In this document: one piece after another, positions 25,856-33,939 of the stretch
Numbering within the stretch: the stretch's first letter is position 1
How the letters are laid out: every line of letters begins with the position of its first letter
DNA from: an uncultured Armatimonadota bacterium
Lineage (GTDB): Bacteria; Armatimonadota; Fimbriimonadia; Fimbriimonadales; Fimbriimonadaceae
Direction: 5' to 3'
Assembly: GCA_903833215.1 (NCBI GenBank)
Contig: CAILEM010000106.1
Location: forward strand, 1-64,000
Length of the DNA: 64,000 nucleotides
Program-made: the position numbers and the translations under genes
The notes under the pieces: model-generated
Databases searched by the model: none
What the model was told of the DNA's origin: nothing
The model's input: only the letters and a program-made list of their open reading frames with translations

Positions 25856-26716
25856 TTGCGCGTTCACATCGTCGGAAATGTTTACCGCCAAGATGCCCTT
25901 CTTGCGGTTCAAACCACTGCGAATTGGATTCAGAAGCGTGGCCATGAGGTCGCGGTGGACCTTGAAACCGGGCGGCATTTCACTTTGCCGATGGTGACGT
26001 ATGCAGAGTTTGCCAACGCCGACCTCGTCGTTGCGTTTGGAGGCGACGGAACCCTTATTCGCGCAGCCCACCTATGTGCTGAAGTAGGAACTCCGATTCT
26101 CGGTGTGTACTACGGCCGTTTTGGATTTGTAACTCAATGCACGGCCGACAACGTCCAGTCGAGCATTGAGATTTTTCTGAACGGTAAGGCAGAAATCGAG
26201 AGCCGTATGATGCTGCAAGCGGAATTGATCCGCGGCGGACAAACGGTCGGTGAAATTCACGCACTGAATGAAATTGTTCTCCAACGTGACGTGACGGCTC
26301 GTATGATGGTTTTTCAGGTGAGCGTCGATAACCACGACCTCACGAGTTACCCTGCGGACGGGGTGATGGTTTCTACACCGACCGGGTCCACTGGATACAA
26401 CCTGTCTGCGGGCGGACCGATCATGGATCCTACTGTCCAAGCGCTAGTCCTAACTGCGATCGCGCCTCATACCCTTTCGTCACGCACCTTGGTGCTGCGA
26501 TCCGATTCGATGATTGATCTAACCGTTGGAAGTCGAGGCGATGCCGTGCTTTCCGCGGATGCTCAGATTCGACTCCACATCCTCAGTGGAGATGAAGTCA
26601 AGATCACGAAATCACCAAGGGTGACAAACCTCGTTACCGTGAACAAAAACGACTTCTTGATCAAACTCGGTCAACGGCTCTTTTGGAGTCAAGGGATGCT
26701 GGAGGATTCTGTTTGA
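25856..26716 (+). CDS. nadK: NAD kinase
   Basis: 286 residues. The start is TTG immediately after the preceding TAG, with AGAGG upstream; it begins at the first strand (RVHIVGN). Motifs: FGGDGTLIRAAH (catalytic Asp in GGDGT), LNEIVLQR and STPTGSTGYNLSAGGPI. It phosphorylates NAD to NADP with ATP. The glycine-loop GVYYGRFGFVT replaces the more common GINLGRLGFL form. Stop TGA overlaps the TTG start of the ABC ATPase gene, so the cluster is translationally coupled. Confidence 0.93.
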   Translation: MRVHIVGNVYRQDALLAVQTTANWIQKRGHEVAVDLETGRHFTLPMVTYAEFANADLVVAFGGDGTLIRAAHLCAEVGTPILGVYYGRFGFVTQCTADNVQSSIEIFLNGKAEIESRMMLQAELIRGGQTVGEIHALNEIVLQRDVTARMMVFQVSVDNHDLTSYPADGVMVSTPTGSTGYNLSAGGPIMDPTVQALVLTAIAPHTLSSRTLVLRSDSMIDLTVGSRGDAVLSADAQIRLHILSGDEVKITKSPRVTNLVTVNKNDFLIKLGQRLFWSQGMLEDSV

Positions 26717-27633
26717 GCCAAACCCTGCTAGAAATAAAAAATGCGTCCGTCGAGTTTCATGTGCCAGGCGGTTCGGTTCGCGCCCTTGATGGCGTCTCGC
26801 TGACGGTTAATCCAGGAGAAACGGTCGCCGTTGTTGGAGAATCTGGTTGCGGCAAGACAACCTTGGCGCGAGCTGTTCTTGGATTACAGGGACTTGCCGG
26901 TGGAAACATTGTTCTTACTGGTGAAGAGGTCAAGGGCACGCCGAGAAGGCTTGCCGAGCGGGTCGGAATGGTTTGGCAAGATCCTTATGCAAGCCTTAAT
27001 CCGAAGTGGAAAGTAGGGCGGTCCGTCCTTGAGACAATGAGCCTGAGTGGGAAGAAAGGCGTTGCCTCCCAAATCTTTGAGGAAGTTGGCCTGGACCCTC
27101 AGTTCGTGGATCGATATCCGCACCAACTCAGTGGCGGCCAGCGGCAACGCGTGGCGATCGGAAGAGCACTGGCACTTAAGCCTCCCCTTGTCATTTGTGA
27201 TGAGCCGACGGCTGCTCTTGATCTTAGTATCCGAGCCCAAATTTTGAATCTTTTGAAAGATGTTCAAAAGGCGAATGGCTGTTCGTTTTTGTACATTTCC
27301 CATGATCTGACAACCGTGCGCTTTTTGGCCGACCGAGTCGCCGTAATGTACTTGGGACGGATTGTGGAAGAAGGACCAACCGCAGACATATTCTCGAATC
27401 CGAGGCATCCCTACACCGCAGCACTGTTGGAGTCTGCTCCAAGCCTCGACAGGTTGATGCATCTGCCCGAGCCGCCCATTGGAGAAATTCCGGACCCCAA
27501 AACGCGATTTGTCGGTTGTCGCTTTGCGAGTCGTTGCCCATTTGCTCAAGACATTTGCCGGACGACCGATCCAAGCAGAGTGGCAGAAGGCAAAAGAGCC
27601 TATTTTTGCCACTTTCCTGTGAAGAGTTCTTAA
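26713..27633 (+). CDS. Oligopeptide/dipeptide-type ABC transporter ATPase
   Basis: 306 residues from TTG 26713, which overlaps the nadK stop (TTTGA) and has GGAGG at 26701-26705. Walker A is GESGCGKTT, Q-loop WQDPYASLNP, signature LSGGQRQRVAIGRAL, Walker B LVICDEP, H-loop SHD. The C-terminal oligopeptide domain is present with cysteines in GCRFASRCPFAQDIC, characteristic of DppF/OppF partners. No permease or binding protein is nearby, so the other subunits must be elsewhere. Confidence 0.9.
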   Translation: MSQTLLEIKNASVEFHVPGGSVRALDGVSLTVNPGETVAVVGESGCGKTTLARAVLGLQGLAGGNIVLTGEEVKGTPRRLAERVGMVWQDPYASLNPKWKVGRSVLETMSLSGKKGVASQIFEEVGLDPQFVDRYPHQLSGGQRQRVAIGRALALKPPLVICDEPTAALDLSIRAQILNLLKDVQKANGCSFLYISHDLTTVRFLADRVAVMYLGRIVEEGPTADIFSNPRHPYTAALLESAPSLDRLMHLPEPPIGEIPDPKTRFVGCRFASRCPFAQDICRTTDPSRVAEGKRAYFCHFPVKSS

Positions 27634-27684
27634 CAATTGGCCTGTAACAGGGAATCTCAGGATGTACGATGATCGTCGTAACAG

Positions 27685-28374
27685 ATGGTGCAATCGCTTA
27701 GCTATGCCCGCCAGGCCTATAACCTTGAGATAAATGAACTCGAGCACGATTTGCTCGACATGGGTAGTCGCGCTGAACAGATGATTCAGCAGGCGGTAGA
27801 TTCTCTTTGTACGCTTGATGCGCCCCTTGCTCACATCGTGATGCTTCGCGACGACGAGATTGATGAGCGCGATTTAGCGATTGAGGCACGGTGTCTACGG
27901 CTTTTGGCGCTACAGCAGCCTATGGCAGGTGACTTGAGGGTTGTCGGAACCGCAATGAAAATGATTACGGATATTGAGCGGGTGGGTGACCTTGCCGTCG
28001 ATATCGCAAAGATCACGCTCAAGATTGAGAAGGAATTTGGCCAAACCAGCTTCATCGACGTTCCAAAAATGGCGAAAGTGGCCCGTACGATGTTCCACGA
28101 GGCGCTTGAGGCTTACGTGCATCGAGATCTTGATCGGGTTCAGGAAGTGGTCAATCGCGACGAGGAAGTAGATGCCCTGTACCGAGAACTGCGTACCCAA
28201 ATCTTCCAGAACATGCAGGATAACCCGGACACCGTCGTGGCGGATGCTTGGTTGCTGCTCGCCATCCATCACGTCGAACGTATTGCCGATCATGCCGTGA
28301 ACATTGCTGAGCGAGTCAACTTCATGGTGACGGGTGAATTCAAACAGCTTTCTCCCCAATTGAACGCTTCCTAA
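27685..28374 (+). CDS. phoU: Phosphate-specific transport regulator PhoU
   Basis: 229 residues made of two PhoU three-helix repeats. Each carries the metal-binding pattern: ITDIERVGDLAVDIAK in the first and HHVERIADHAVNIAE in the second. PhoU inhibits the Pst transporter and PhoR kinase when phosphate is plentiful. Here it stands alone, without pst or pho genes in the window. Intergenic space of about 50 bp upstream allows its own promoter. Confidence 0.92.
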   Translation: MVQSLSYARQAYNLEINELEHDLLDMGSRAEQMIQQAVDSLCTLDAPLAHIVMLRDDEIDERDLAIEARCLRLLALQQPMAGDLRVVGTAMKMITDIERVGDLAVDIAKITLKIEKEFGQTSFIDVPKMAKVARTMFHEALEAYVHRDLDRVQEVVNRDEEVDALYRELRTQIFQNMQDNPDTVVADAWLLLAIHHVERIADHAVNIAERVNFMVTGEFKQLSPQLNAS

Positions 28375-28420
28375 GAGTTCAAGGCGAGATGCACGCACGA
28401 TTCTGCCTATACTCGTAGCC

Positions 28421-30631
28421 GTGTTACGGATCCGATCAGCGCTGATTACCCTTTGCTTGTTTGTCTTGTGTGGGGTTGCACTATCCCAGCCAGCCGTTCC
28501 ACAGAGGCTTACGAACCATCGGTCAGTCCGGAATTGGGACACGCAAAGTGACACCTGGGCTGCGACAGATGCTTTGGGTCGACAGGTTCCTGGGTTTGAT
28601 TTGGTTGGTCCCCCTCGAAAAGACCGCTTTATAGGGGTGTTCTATTTCCTATGGTTGGGAAGTTTTCCGCGAGTCGGTCCCTACGATGTGACTCAGATAC
28701 TCAAGCAAGATCCGACGACGATGCTTAATCCCGCCAGCCCGCTTTGGGGAGCACCCGCGGCACCACATCACTGGGGACAATCACTGTTCGGTTATTACTT
28801 GAACGATGACGAGTACGTACTGCGCCGTCACGCCCAGATGTTGTCGGACGCAGGTGTCGACGTCATCATTTTTGATACAAGCAATGACGTCACCTACAAG
28901 TCTCAATACATGAAGTTATTGCAGGTGTTCTCAGCAGTGCGGGCGGAAGGGGGGAAGACACCGCAAATCGCGTTCCTGTGCCCCTTCTGGGACCCTGGGA
29001 GAGTTGTGCGAGAGCTTGTCACCGACCTCTATGGCACTGGGCTCTATAGAGACCTGTGGTTCAAGTGGCGCGGAAAACCCCTTATTCTTGCTGAGCCGAA
29101 CGAAGTTGGCGATCACAACCCGCTCACAACCTTGGGGCAACCCAAGGACCTAGAAGTGGGGAAGCCTCTGGCTCAGAAATTTACCTCCACGAAGCCGTTT
29201 CGAACGGTGGGGGCTAGAACTCTCACCTATGGGACAGCTGGCACAGGAATGACGTTGAGCCTCTATCGCGGCACTCAAACGGAAACCCCCATCGCCTCGA
29301 AGAAATTTACGAATGTCCCTGACAATAAATGGGTCAATCTAGAATTTTCCAGGCCACTGCCGCCGGGTGACTACGTCCTGCAAATGTCCGAGCCCAAGGG
29401 GCATCTCGGATGGTGGACCGACAACGGCAAACCATTATTCGGCGGGAGCATGACGGTAAATCGAGAGCCTCAAGTAGGTGCACTTTCCCTCACGATTGAA
29501 GCGACAACCGAATCTGGAAAGCCCATCACTGATCTCTTTACATTTCGGGCTCCTCAGCCGAGTTACTTTGACGGTCCGACCAAGAAAGATATGTGGAGTT
29601 GGCTCGAAGTCTATCCCCAGCATGTGTTTCCAAGCTCAACTCGTGCCAAAGAGCAGATGTCGGTTGGAGTTGCCCAAAACGCAGTGGGATCGAGGTTAGG
29701 GTCTATGAGCGAGCATGATGCCCGCGGACGGAACTGGCACGACGGAAAAAACGACGAACGCAAAGACGCAGTGGATTGGGGATTGAATTTTCAGGAGCAG
29801 GCTGAACGAGCGCTCAAAGAAGATCCCGAATTTATCTTCATTACCGGCTGGAATGAATGGATTGCGGGCCGATTTTCCGAGTTTGCGGGTGTCAAAGAGC
29901 CGGTTATGTTCGTCGATGAATTCACGCAGGAACGTAGTCGTGACATCGAGCCGATGATGGGGGGACACGGCGACAATTATTACTATCAGATGGTCTCGTT
30001 CATCCGCAGATACAAGGGTGCCCGATCAATCTCGTCGGCTGGACAGATGAAGTCGATTGATGTGGAAGGAGACTTCAGGCAATGGCGCGGAGTTGAACCC
30101 ACCTACCGAGATGACATCGGGGATTCTGCACACAGGGACCATCCAGGTTGGAATCCTTCCGCACGCTATACCGATAACACCGGAAGAAATGACTTCGTTT
30201 CGATGAAGGTTTCTCGTGACGAGGACTCGATCATGTTCTATGTTCAGACAAAGGACCCTATCACACCCATTACCGATCCTCACTGGATGATGTTGTTCAT
30301 CAACGTGGGCGAGCAGCGTGGGGGGAACTGGAATGGATATCAATTCGTGCTGAATCGAAAACAGGCCGATGCTCAGTACGGGGTGCTGGAACAGAGTACC
30401 GGTGGCTGGAATTGGCGGGAAAAGGCTCGTGTGCGCTACCGAGTTCAAGGCAATGAAATGCAAATAACGATTCCGAGATCTGCACTTGGTCTACAGGATT
30501 TGTCGAAACCCTTGCATCTGGAGTTCAAGTGGGTGGATAACATGCAGCACGAAGGGGATATCACTGATTTTGGACTTCACGGGGATGCTGCTCCCAATGG
30601 CAGGTTCAATTACGTATTTATCGAAAAGTAA
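28421..30631 (+). CDS. Secreted GH99/GH71-like glycoside hydrolase with CBM9-like domain
   Basis: 736 residues from GTG 28421 with a signal peptide (ITLCLFVLCGVALSQ). The N-terminal TIM-barrel-like part shows FIGVFYFLWLG, then SDAGVDVIIFDTSND and the late GWNEWIAGRFSEF, the sort of pattern seen in GH99/GH71-related proteins. A beta insert (about residues 245-370) precedes the second half of the barrel. The last 200 residues start DVEGDFRQWRGVEPTY and look like a family 9 carbohydrate-binding or DOMON domain. The likely role is extracellular or periplasmic glycan processing. It is followed by a GT2 gene after 18 bp. Catalytic residues could not be fixed by eye. Confidence 0.7.
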   Translation: MLRIRSALITLCLFVLCGVALSQPAVPQRLTNHRSVRNWDTQSDTWAATDALGRQVPGFDLVGPPRKDRFIGVFYFLWLGSFPRVGPYDVTQILKQDPTTMLNPASPLWGAPAAPHHWGQSLFGYYLNDDEYVLRRHAQMLSDAGVDVIIFDTSNDVTYKSQYMKLLQVFSAVRAEGGKTPQIAFLCPFWDPGRVVRELVTDLYGTGLYRDLWFKWRGKPLILAEPNEVGDHNPLTTLGQPKDLEVGKPLAQKFTSTKPFRTVGARTLTYGTAGTGMTLSLYRGTQTETPIASKKFTNVPDNKWVNLEFSRPLPPGDYVLQMSEPKGHLGWWTDNGKPLFGGSMTVNREPQVGALSLTIEATTESGKPITDLFTFRAPQPSYFDGPTKKDMWSWLEVYPQHVFPSSTRAKEQMSVGVAQNAVGSRLGSMSEHDARGRNWHDGKNDERKDAVDWGLNFQEQAERALKEDPEFIFITGWNEWIAGRFSEFAGVKEPVMFVDEFTQERSRDIEPMMGGHGDNYYYQMVSFIRRYKGARSISSAGQMKSIDVEGDFRQWRGVEPTYRDDIGDSAHRDHPGWNPSARYTDNTGRNDFVSMKVSRDEDSIMFYVQTKDPITPITDPHWMMLFINVGEQRGGNWNGYQFVLNRKQADAQYGVLEQSTGGWNWREKARVRYRVQGNEMQITIPRSALGLQDLSKPLHLEFKWVDNMQHEGDITDFGLHGDAAPNGRFNYVFIEK

Positions 30632-30649
30632 CCAGCAGCCAACCCATTT

Positions 30650-31651
30650 ATGAGTCCAAGAGTTTCTATCATCATCCCGAGCTATAACCACGGTCGCTTT
30701 ATCCGGCAGTGTCTGCAGCGAGTTGTCGACCAGACATTTACCGACTGGGAGCTCATCATTGTCGATGATGGGAGCAAGGATGATAGCGTGGCCCTGGCCA
30801 GGGCATTCGACGACCCGCGAATCCAGGTTCATCAGAACGAAGTCAACCTAGGCACCTACGGAACCGAGCAGAAGGCTCTGTCGCTGTCTAAGGGCGAATT
30901 TGTCGCTGTTTTGAATTCAGACGATCTCTGGGAAGTTCAAAAGCTTGAACGCCAGGTGCATTTGCTTGAGCGTTATCCGAAGGCGATGCTCTGTTACACG
31001 TTGGGTTGGAAGATTGACGACGAAGGCAACATCGATACTTCGGAAGATGTCCACTTGGATTGGCCCACAGATGAGTTGCAAGACGTTTTGCCGTACTTGA
31101 TGTACGAGAACAGAATCTTGGCATCTGGCGTTCTTTTTCGTCGTGGAAACCTGAAATTTGAGACGACTTGTCGTTATTCAGGCGACTGGGTCGCGTTGCT
31201 TGAACAAGCGAAGCAAGGGCCGGTCGCATGCTTGAGTGATCGCTTGACCTACTGGCGGATGCACAACAACAACACTTTCGTGCTGTCGCCGAAGCAACTT
31301 GCGGAAGAAGTGCGAGTGCGTCGTGCGATTGCTGAGTTGGGAGCAGGTTGGACGTACGACCCCAAACGCCTTCCAGGCGTCTTGGAAGGTTTGGGGAAGA
31401 ACTCCCTGAACCTGTCCGTTCTTGCTGTCTTCTTCGGCGATCGTGCAGCGGCGATGTTCGCCGGGTTCACCGCGATTCGTTTCATGGCCAACAAGAAGCG
31501 GGCGATCAAGCGTACGTTTTCCCTTCTCCTTCCGATGGGTTATCTGAAGAAGTACTTCTGGAGTGCCGCTGACCTCGAAAAGCTCAACGTGCCGCAGTCA
31601 GACCTCAAGAAGCTTCTTGAAGCTCAGCCGAAGTTGGATTTGAATCGGTAA
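30650..31651 (+). CDS. GT2 family glycosyltransferase
   Basis: 333 residues. GT-A motifs: VSIIIPSYNHGRFIRQCL, IIVDDGSKDDS and AVLNSDDLW (the acidic metal-binding motif), followed by an acceptor region with YWRMHNNNTF. A basic C-terminus (ANKKRAIKRTFSLLLPMGYLKK) may touch the membrane. It transfers sugars to a growing polysaccharide or lipid carrier. Probably cotranscribed with the glycosidase-like gene before it. It is the last ordinary gene before the accessory island. Confidence 0.88.
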   Translation: MSPRVSIIIPSYNHGRFIRQCLQRVVDQTFTDWELIIVDDGSKDDSVALARAFDDPRIQVHQNEVNLGTYGTEQKALSLSKGEFVAVLNSDDLWEVQKLERQVHLLERYPKAMLCYTLGWKIDDEGNIDTSEDVHLDWPTDELQDVLPYLMYENRILASGVLFRRGNLKFETTCRYSGDWVALLEQAKQGPVACLSDRLTYWRMHNNNTFVLSPKQLAEEVRVRRAIAELGAGWTYDPKRLPGVLEGLGKNSLNLSVLAVFFGDRAAAMFAGFTAIRFMANKKRAIKRTFSLLLPMGYLKKYFWSAADLEKLNVPQSDLKKLLEAQPKLDLNR

Positions 31652-32173
31652 GGGCTCGTCCACCGGCTGGAGGGAGGGTGAATCCAAAGTGATCATGGGA
31701 CCTGGTTGCACCTTCTGAACAGTTCTTACCGCCAGTACGCTGCGTTCTCGAGGTGGGATCTGGATTTGATGCCCTCAGGCATGCCCCCGCCCACTAAAGG
31801 GGAACTAGCCGCTTGACATTGAAGCGGACATCACACCTGAGCTAAGGGCAGAGACTAGAAGCTCGGCTAATTGATTCGGAAGTCGACTTGTGCTTCCACT
31901 GCAAGAACTCGTTGTGCATTACGGCAAAGGGACTGAAAAGGCTGGCAGTTGAATCCACTCAAGAGCCGAACCAATATCGATAAAAGAGAGTGCATTGTAC
32001 AAATCACGGTTGGTAGTCTTCGTACATAAGCCTCATTTATTAAGGCTAGGGAAATTCGTTAACGGGAAAGCACATTAAATACAATATGGCTAGGCGTGTG
32101 CGTAGGTGATGGGGTAGCATCTGACAAAATACGATATTGCCACTGTAGTGGTAAGGAGTTTGGAGTTTTTCCG
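31652..32173. other. Gene-free left border of the accessory island
   Basis: About 520 bp with no convincing gene, RNA gene or attachment site. Near the end, CCACT-GT-AGTGG (32140-32151) is a small palindrome just before the ribosome site of the 85-residue gene and could be an operator. The region is visibly richer in A and T than the flanking core genes, although base composition was not computed. Confidence 0.4.
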
Positions 32174-32431
32174 ATGGCTACTAAGTATATCACTGTTATT
32201 GCAACTAACGGATCTGGTGCTCCTGAGTATTACGCTGAGGTCAAGGTATACCTCAAAGGTTTTGCAGGTGGATCTTTCCCCTCAAAGCGCACTGATCGCG
32301 ATGGCAAGTGCGATTTTGAACTAGATCTGGGAGATCATGACAAGATCTCCCTCGTCGCCTACAACGATGGTAGGCGTGGGGAAACTGACTGGGACTATCC
32401 ATCTGCTTATATCCGTGTCGTCCTGCGTTGA
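32174..32431 (+). CDS. Small beta-sandwich protein of 85 residues
   Basis: Starts at ATG 32174 with GGAG at 32162-32165; a longer frame upstream lacks support. The pattern resembles small transthyretin or carboxypeptidase-regulatory-like beta domains: strand, YYAEVKVYLKGFAG, then RTDRDGKCDFELDLGDHD and VAYNDGR. There is no signal peptide, so it is cytoplasmic or exported by an unseen route. It opens the island and is followed by the GAF-LuxR regulator. A comparable beta domain appears near the N-terminus of the 961-residue protein. Function unknown. Confidence 0.55.
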   Translation: MATKYITVIATNGSGAPEYYAEVKVYLKGFAGGSFPSKRTDRDGKCDFELDLGDHDKISLVAYNDGRRGETDWDYPSAYIRVVLR

Positions 32432-32688
32432 GGGTTCGTCGATATAAATTTGGCTTCAAATCCCGCGGTTTGTTGTAGAAATACTGCTTTAGTGATCAAC
32501 ACTTGTACTGCAAACTTCTTTGTGGACAAGGGGATACTTCTGTTTGCCCATGTTTGGGCATCGTGAGATATGTGAATTGATCGGCAAGATAGACATCTGC
32601 AAACCTCAGGTTGGCGGGAGGAAGCCTGCGGTAACAATTGTGTTCGCGACAACTGAAATTGTCGCTTGGACCCCGTGAGACACTCCAA

Positions 32689-33621
32689 ATGAGTTTGTTG
32701 TCATCCAGTTTTCTAGCCGCCGAGCGCCTCCTTCAGACACCTGGTCGCTCGGATCTCGACTTCTATCGCTCTGTTCATGACGCGGCTTCGATGCTATTCC
32801 CCGTCGATGCGTTTTATATCTGTCTTGTTCAACGAGAACCCGATTGGCTTCATTTTGTTTATAACTGTGAGGGCAAGGTGTTTGCTAAACCGGAGCCATT
32901 TCCATTTGGTAAGGGACCCACAAGTTGGGTCGCGAGGAATGGAGAGCCGTACGTCATTACGCAACCGGATCACGCTAAAGGTCTTGAATTCGTCCAGTTC
33001 GCTGACGCTGAGACCGTAACAGGCTCGGCTGTGCACTGGCCGATGTGGATTCACGTGTCCAAGTCACGGCTACCCGATGGGGTGATCTCCTTCCAAGCAT
33101 ACACCTTTGGTGCTTACAAGGAAGACGAGATTGCTGCGATTGAATGGCTCGCCTTGAGGACATCAGATTTGATGGCCCGAAGAGCCGACGTAACTCTACA
33201 GAATAGTAAGGCCCAGGTGATAGAACGTTCCGTCGTGCAAAACCGTGCGATTGCTGACGTGAAGAAGTTCGTATCGATTCTGGACGAACTTAGCGTCTAC
33301 GCAAGTTCGCCAAGAGACCTGTTGCATCAAATTCAGAATTTCCAAGTCGAATTGACGAGGTGGGCACCAAACGCTGATAAAGAGACAGACCCGTTACTCA
33401 AGGAGCTTTCAGAACTAAGCGACCGTGAACTTGAGGTCATTGGTTCAGTTGTCCTCGGCTTAAGCAATAAAGAGGTCGGTAAAGTACTCGGTCTGTCTGA
33501 ACATACAGTCAAAAGGCATCTGGACAATATCTACCACCAAACGTCAATCAAGAGCCGATCTGATATCGCAAAGGCCTCTCAAATGATCCGAATGGCGCGA
33601 CTCACCCGATCGGGTCATTGA
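32689..33621 (+). CDS. GAF-like / LuxR-type HTH transcriptional regulator
   Basis: 310 residues from ATG 32689; a TTG at 32638 is a possible longer start. The N-terminal 160 residues look like a GAF sensor (FYRSVHDAASMLFPVDAFY; GPTSWVARNGEPYVI). A linker helix leads to a C-terminal LuxR HTH: LSDRELEVIGSVVLGLSNKE, then GLSEHTVKRHLDNIY. Such proteins switch transcription in response to a bound small ligand or dimer partner. As the only regulator in the island it may control the genes downstream. No receiver domain is present. Confidence 0.8.
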   Translation: MSLLSSSFLAAERLLQTPGRSDLDFYRSVHDAASMLFPVDAFYICLVQREPDWLHFVYNCEGKVFAKPEPFPFGKGPTSWVARNGEPYVITQPDHAKGLEFVQFADAETVTGSAVHWPMWIHVSKSRLPDGVISFQAYTFGAYKEDEIAAIEWLALRTSDLMARRADVTLQNSKAQVIERSVVQNRAIADVKKFVSILDELSVYASSPRDLLHQIQNFQVELTRWAPNADKETDPLLKELSELSDRELEVIGSVVLGLSNKEVGKVLGLSEHTVKRHLDNIYHQTSIKSRSDIAKASQMIRMARLTRSGH

Positions 33622-33939
33622 GATTCACCTGGCCCGGTTATTGTGAACTGCGAGGAGATGAAATATAGTATCTCTATGGCCTTCCGAGACGACGTTGTTT
33701 CTGTGGAAGTTGACCAAAACGTTATTTAGGCCAATGAAGAAGTGCGTTCTCCGCGGTCTAGTTGAGATTCCAACTCGGCACTCCGGCAGCGATGTCCATG
33801 TAGTCGTTTGTGATACCTACCTAGACCTTGACCCGTTGACGGTTTGGTTTTTATTGGCATACCGATTTGAATCTCGTCCGAAATCTCCCTGTCCCTCTCT
33901 AATAGCGTGATGATGTTGAGAGGACTGAATTGATCAGAC
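33622..33939. other. Intergenic region before the 961-residue protein
   Basis: About 320 bp. A 71-codon frame (33695-33910) is present but has no ribosome site and protein-like features are weak, so I left it out. The region probably carries the promoter of the exported repeat protein. No clear -35/-10 pair or terminator was picked out. Confidence 0.4.

Noticed and set aside
26884-27834. 316-codon minus-strand frame opposite the ABC ATPase
   Set aside because: Antisense to an unambiguous ATPase with no motif of its own.
32432-32688. Possible RNA gene in the gap before the LuxR gene
   Set aside because: No tRNA-like clover or conserved RNA pattern could be drawn by eye.
33695-33910. 71-codon frame before the 961-residue protein
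   Set aside because: No ribosome site and no protein-like features.
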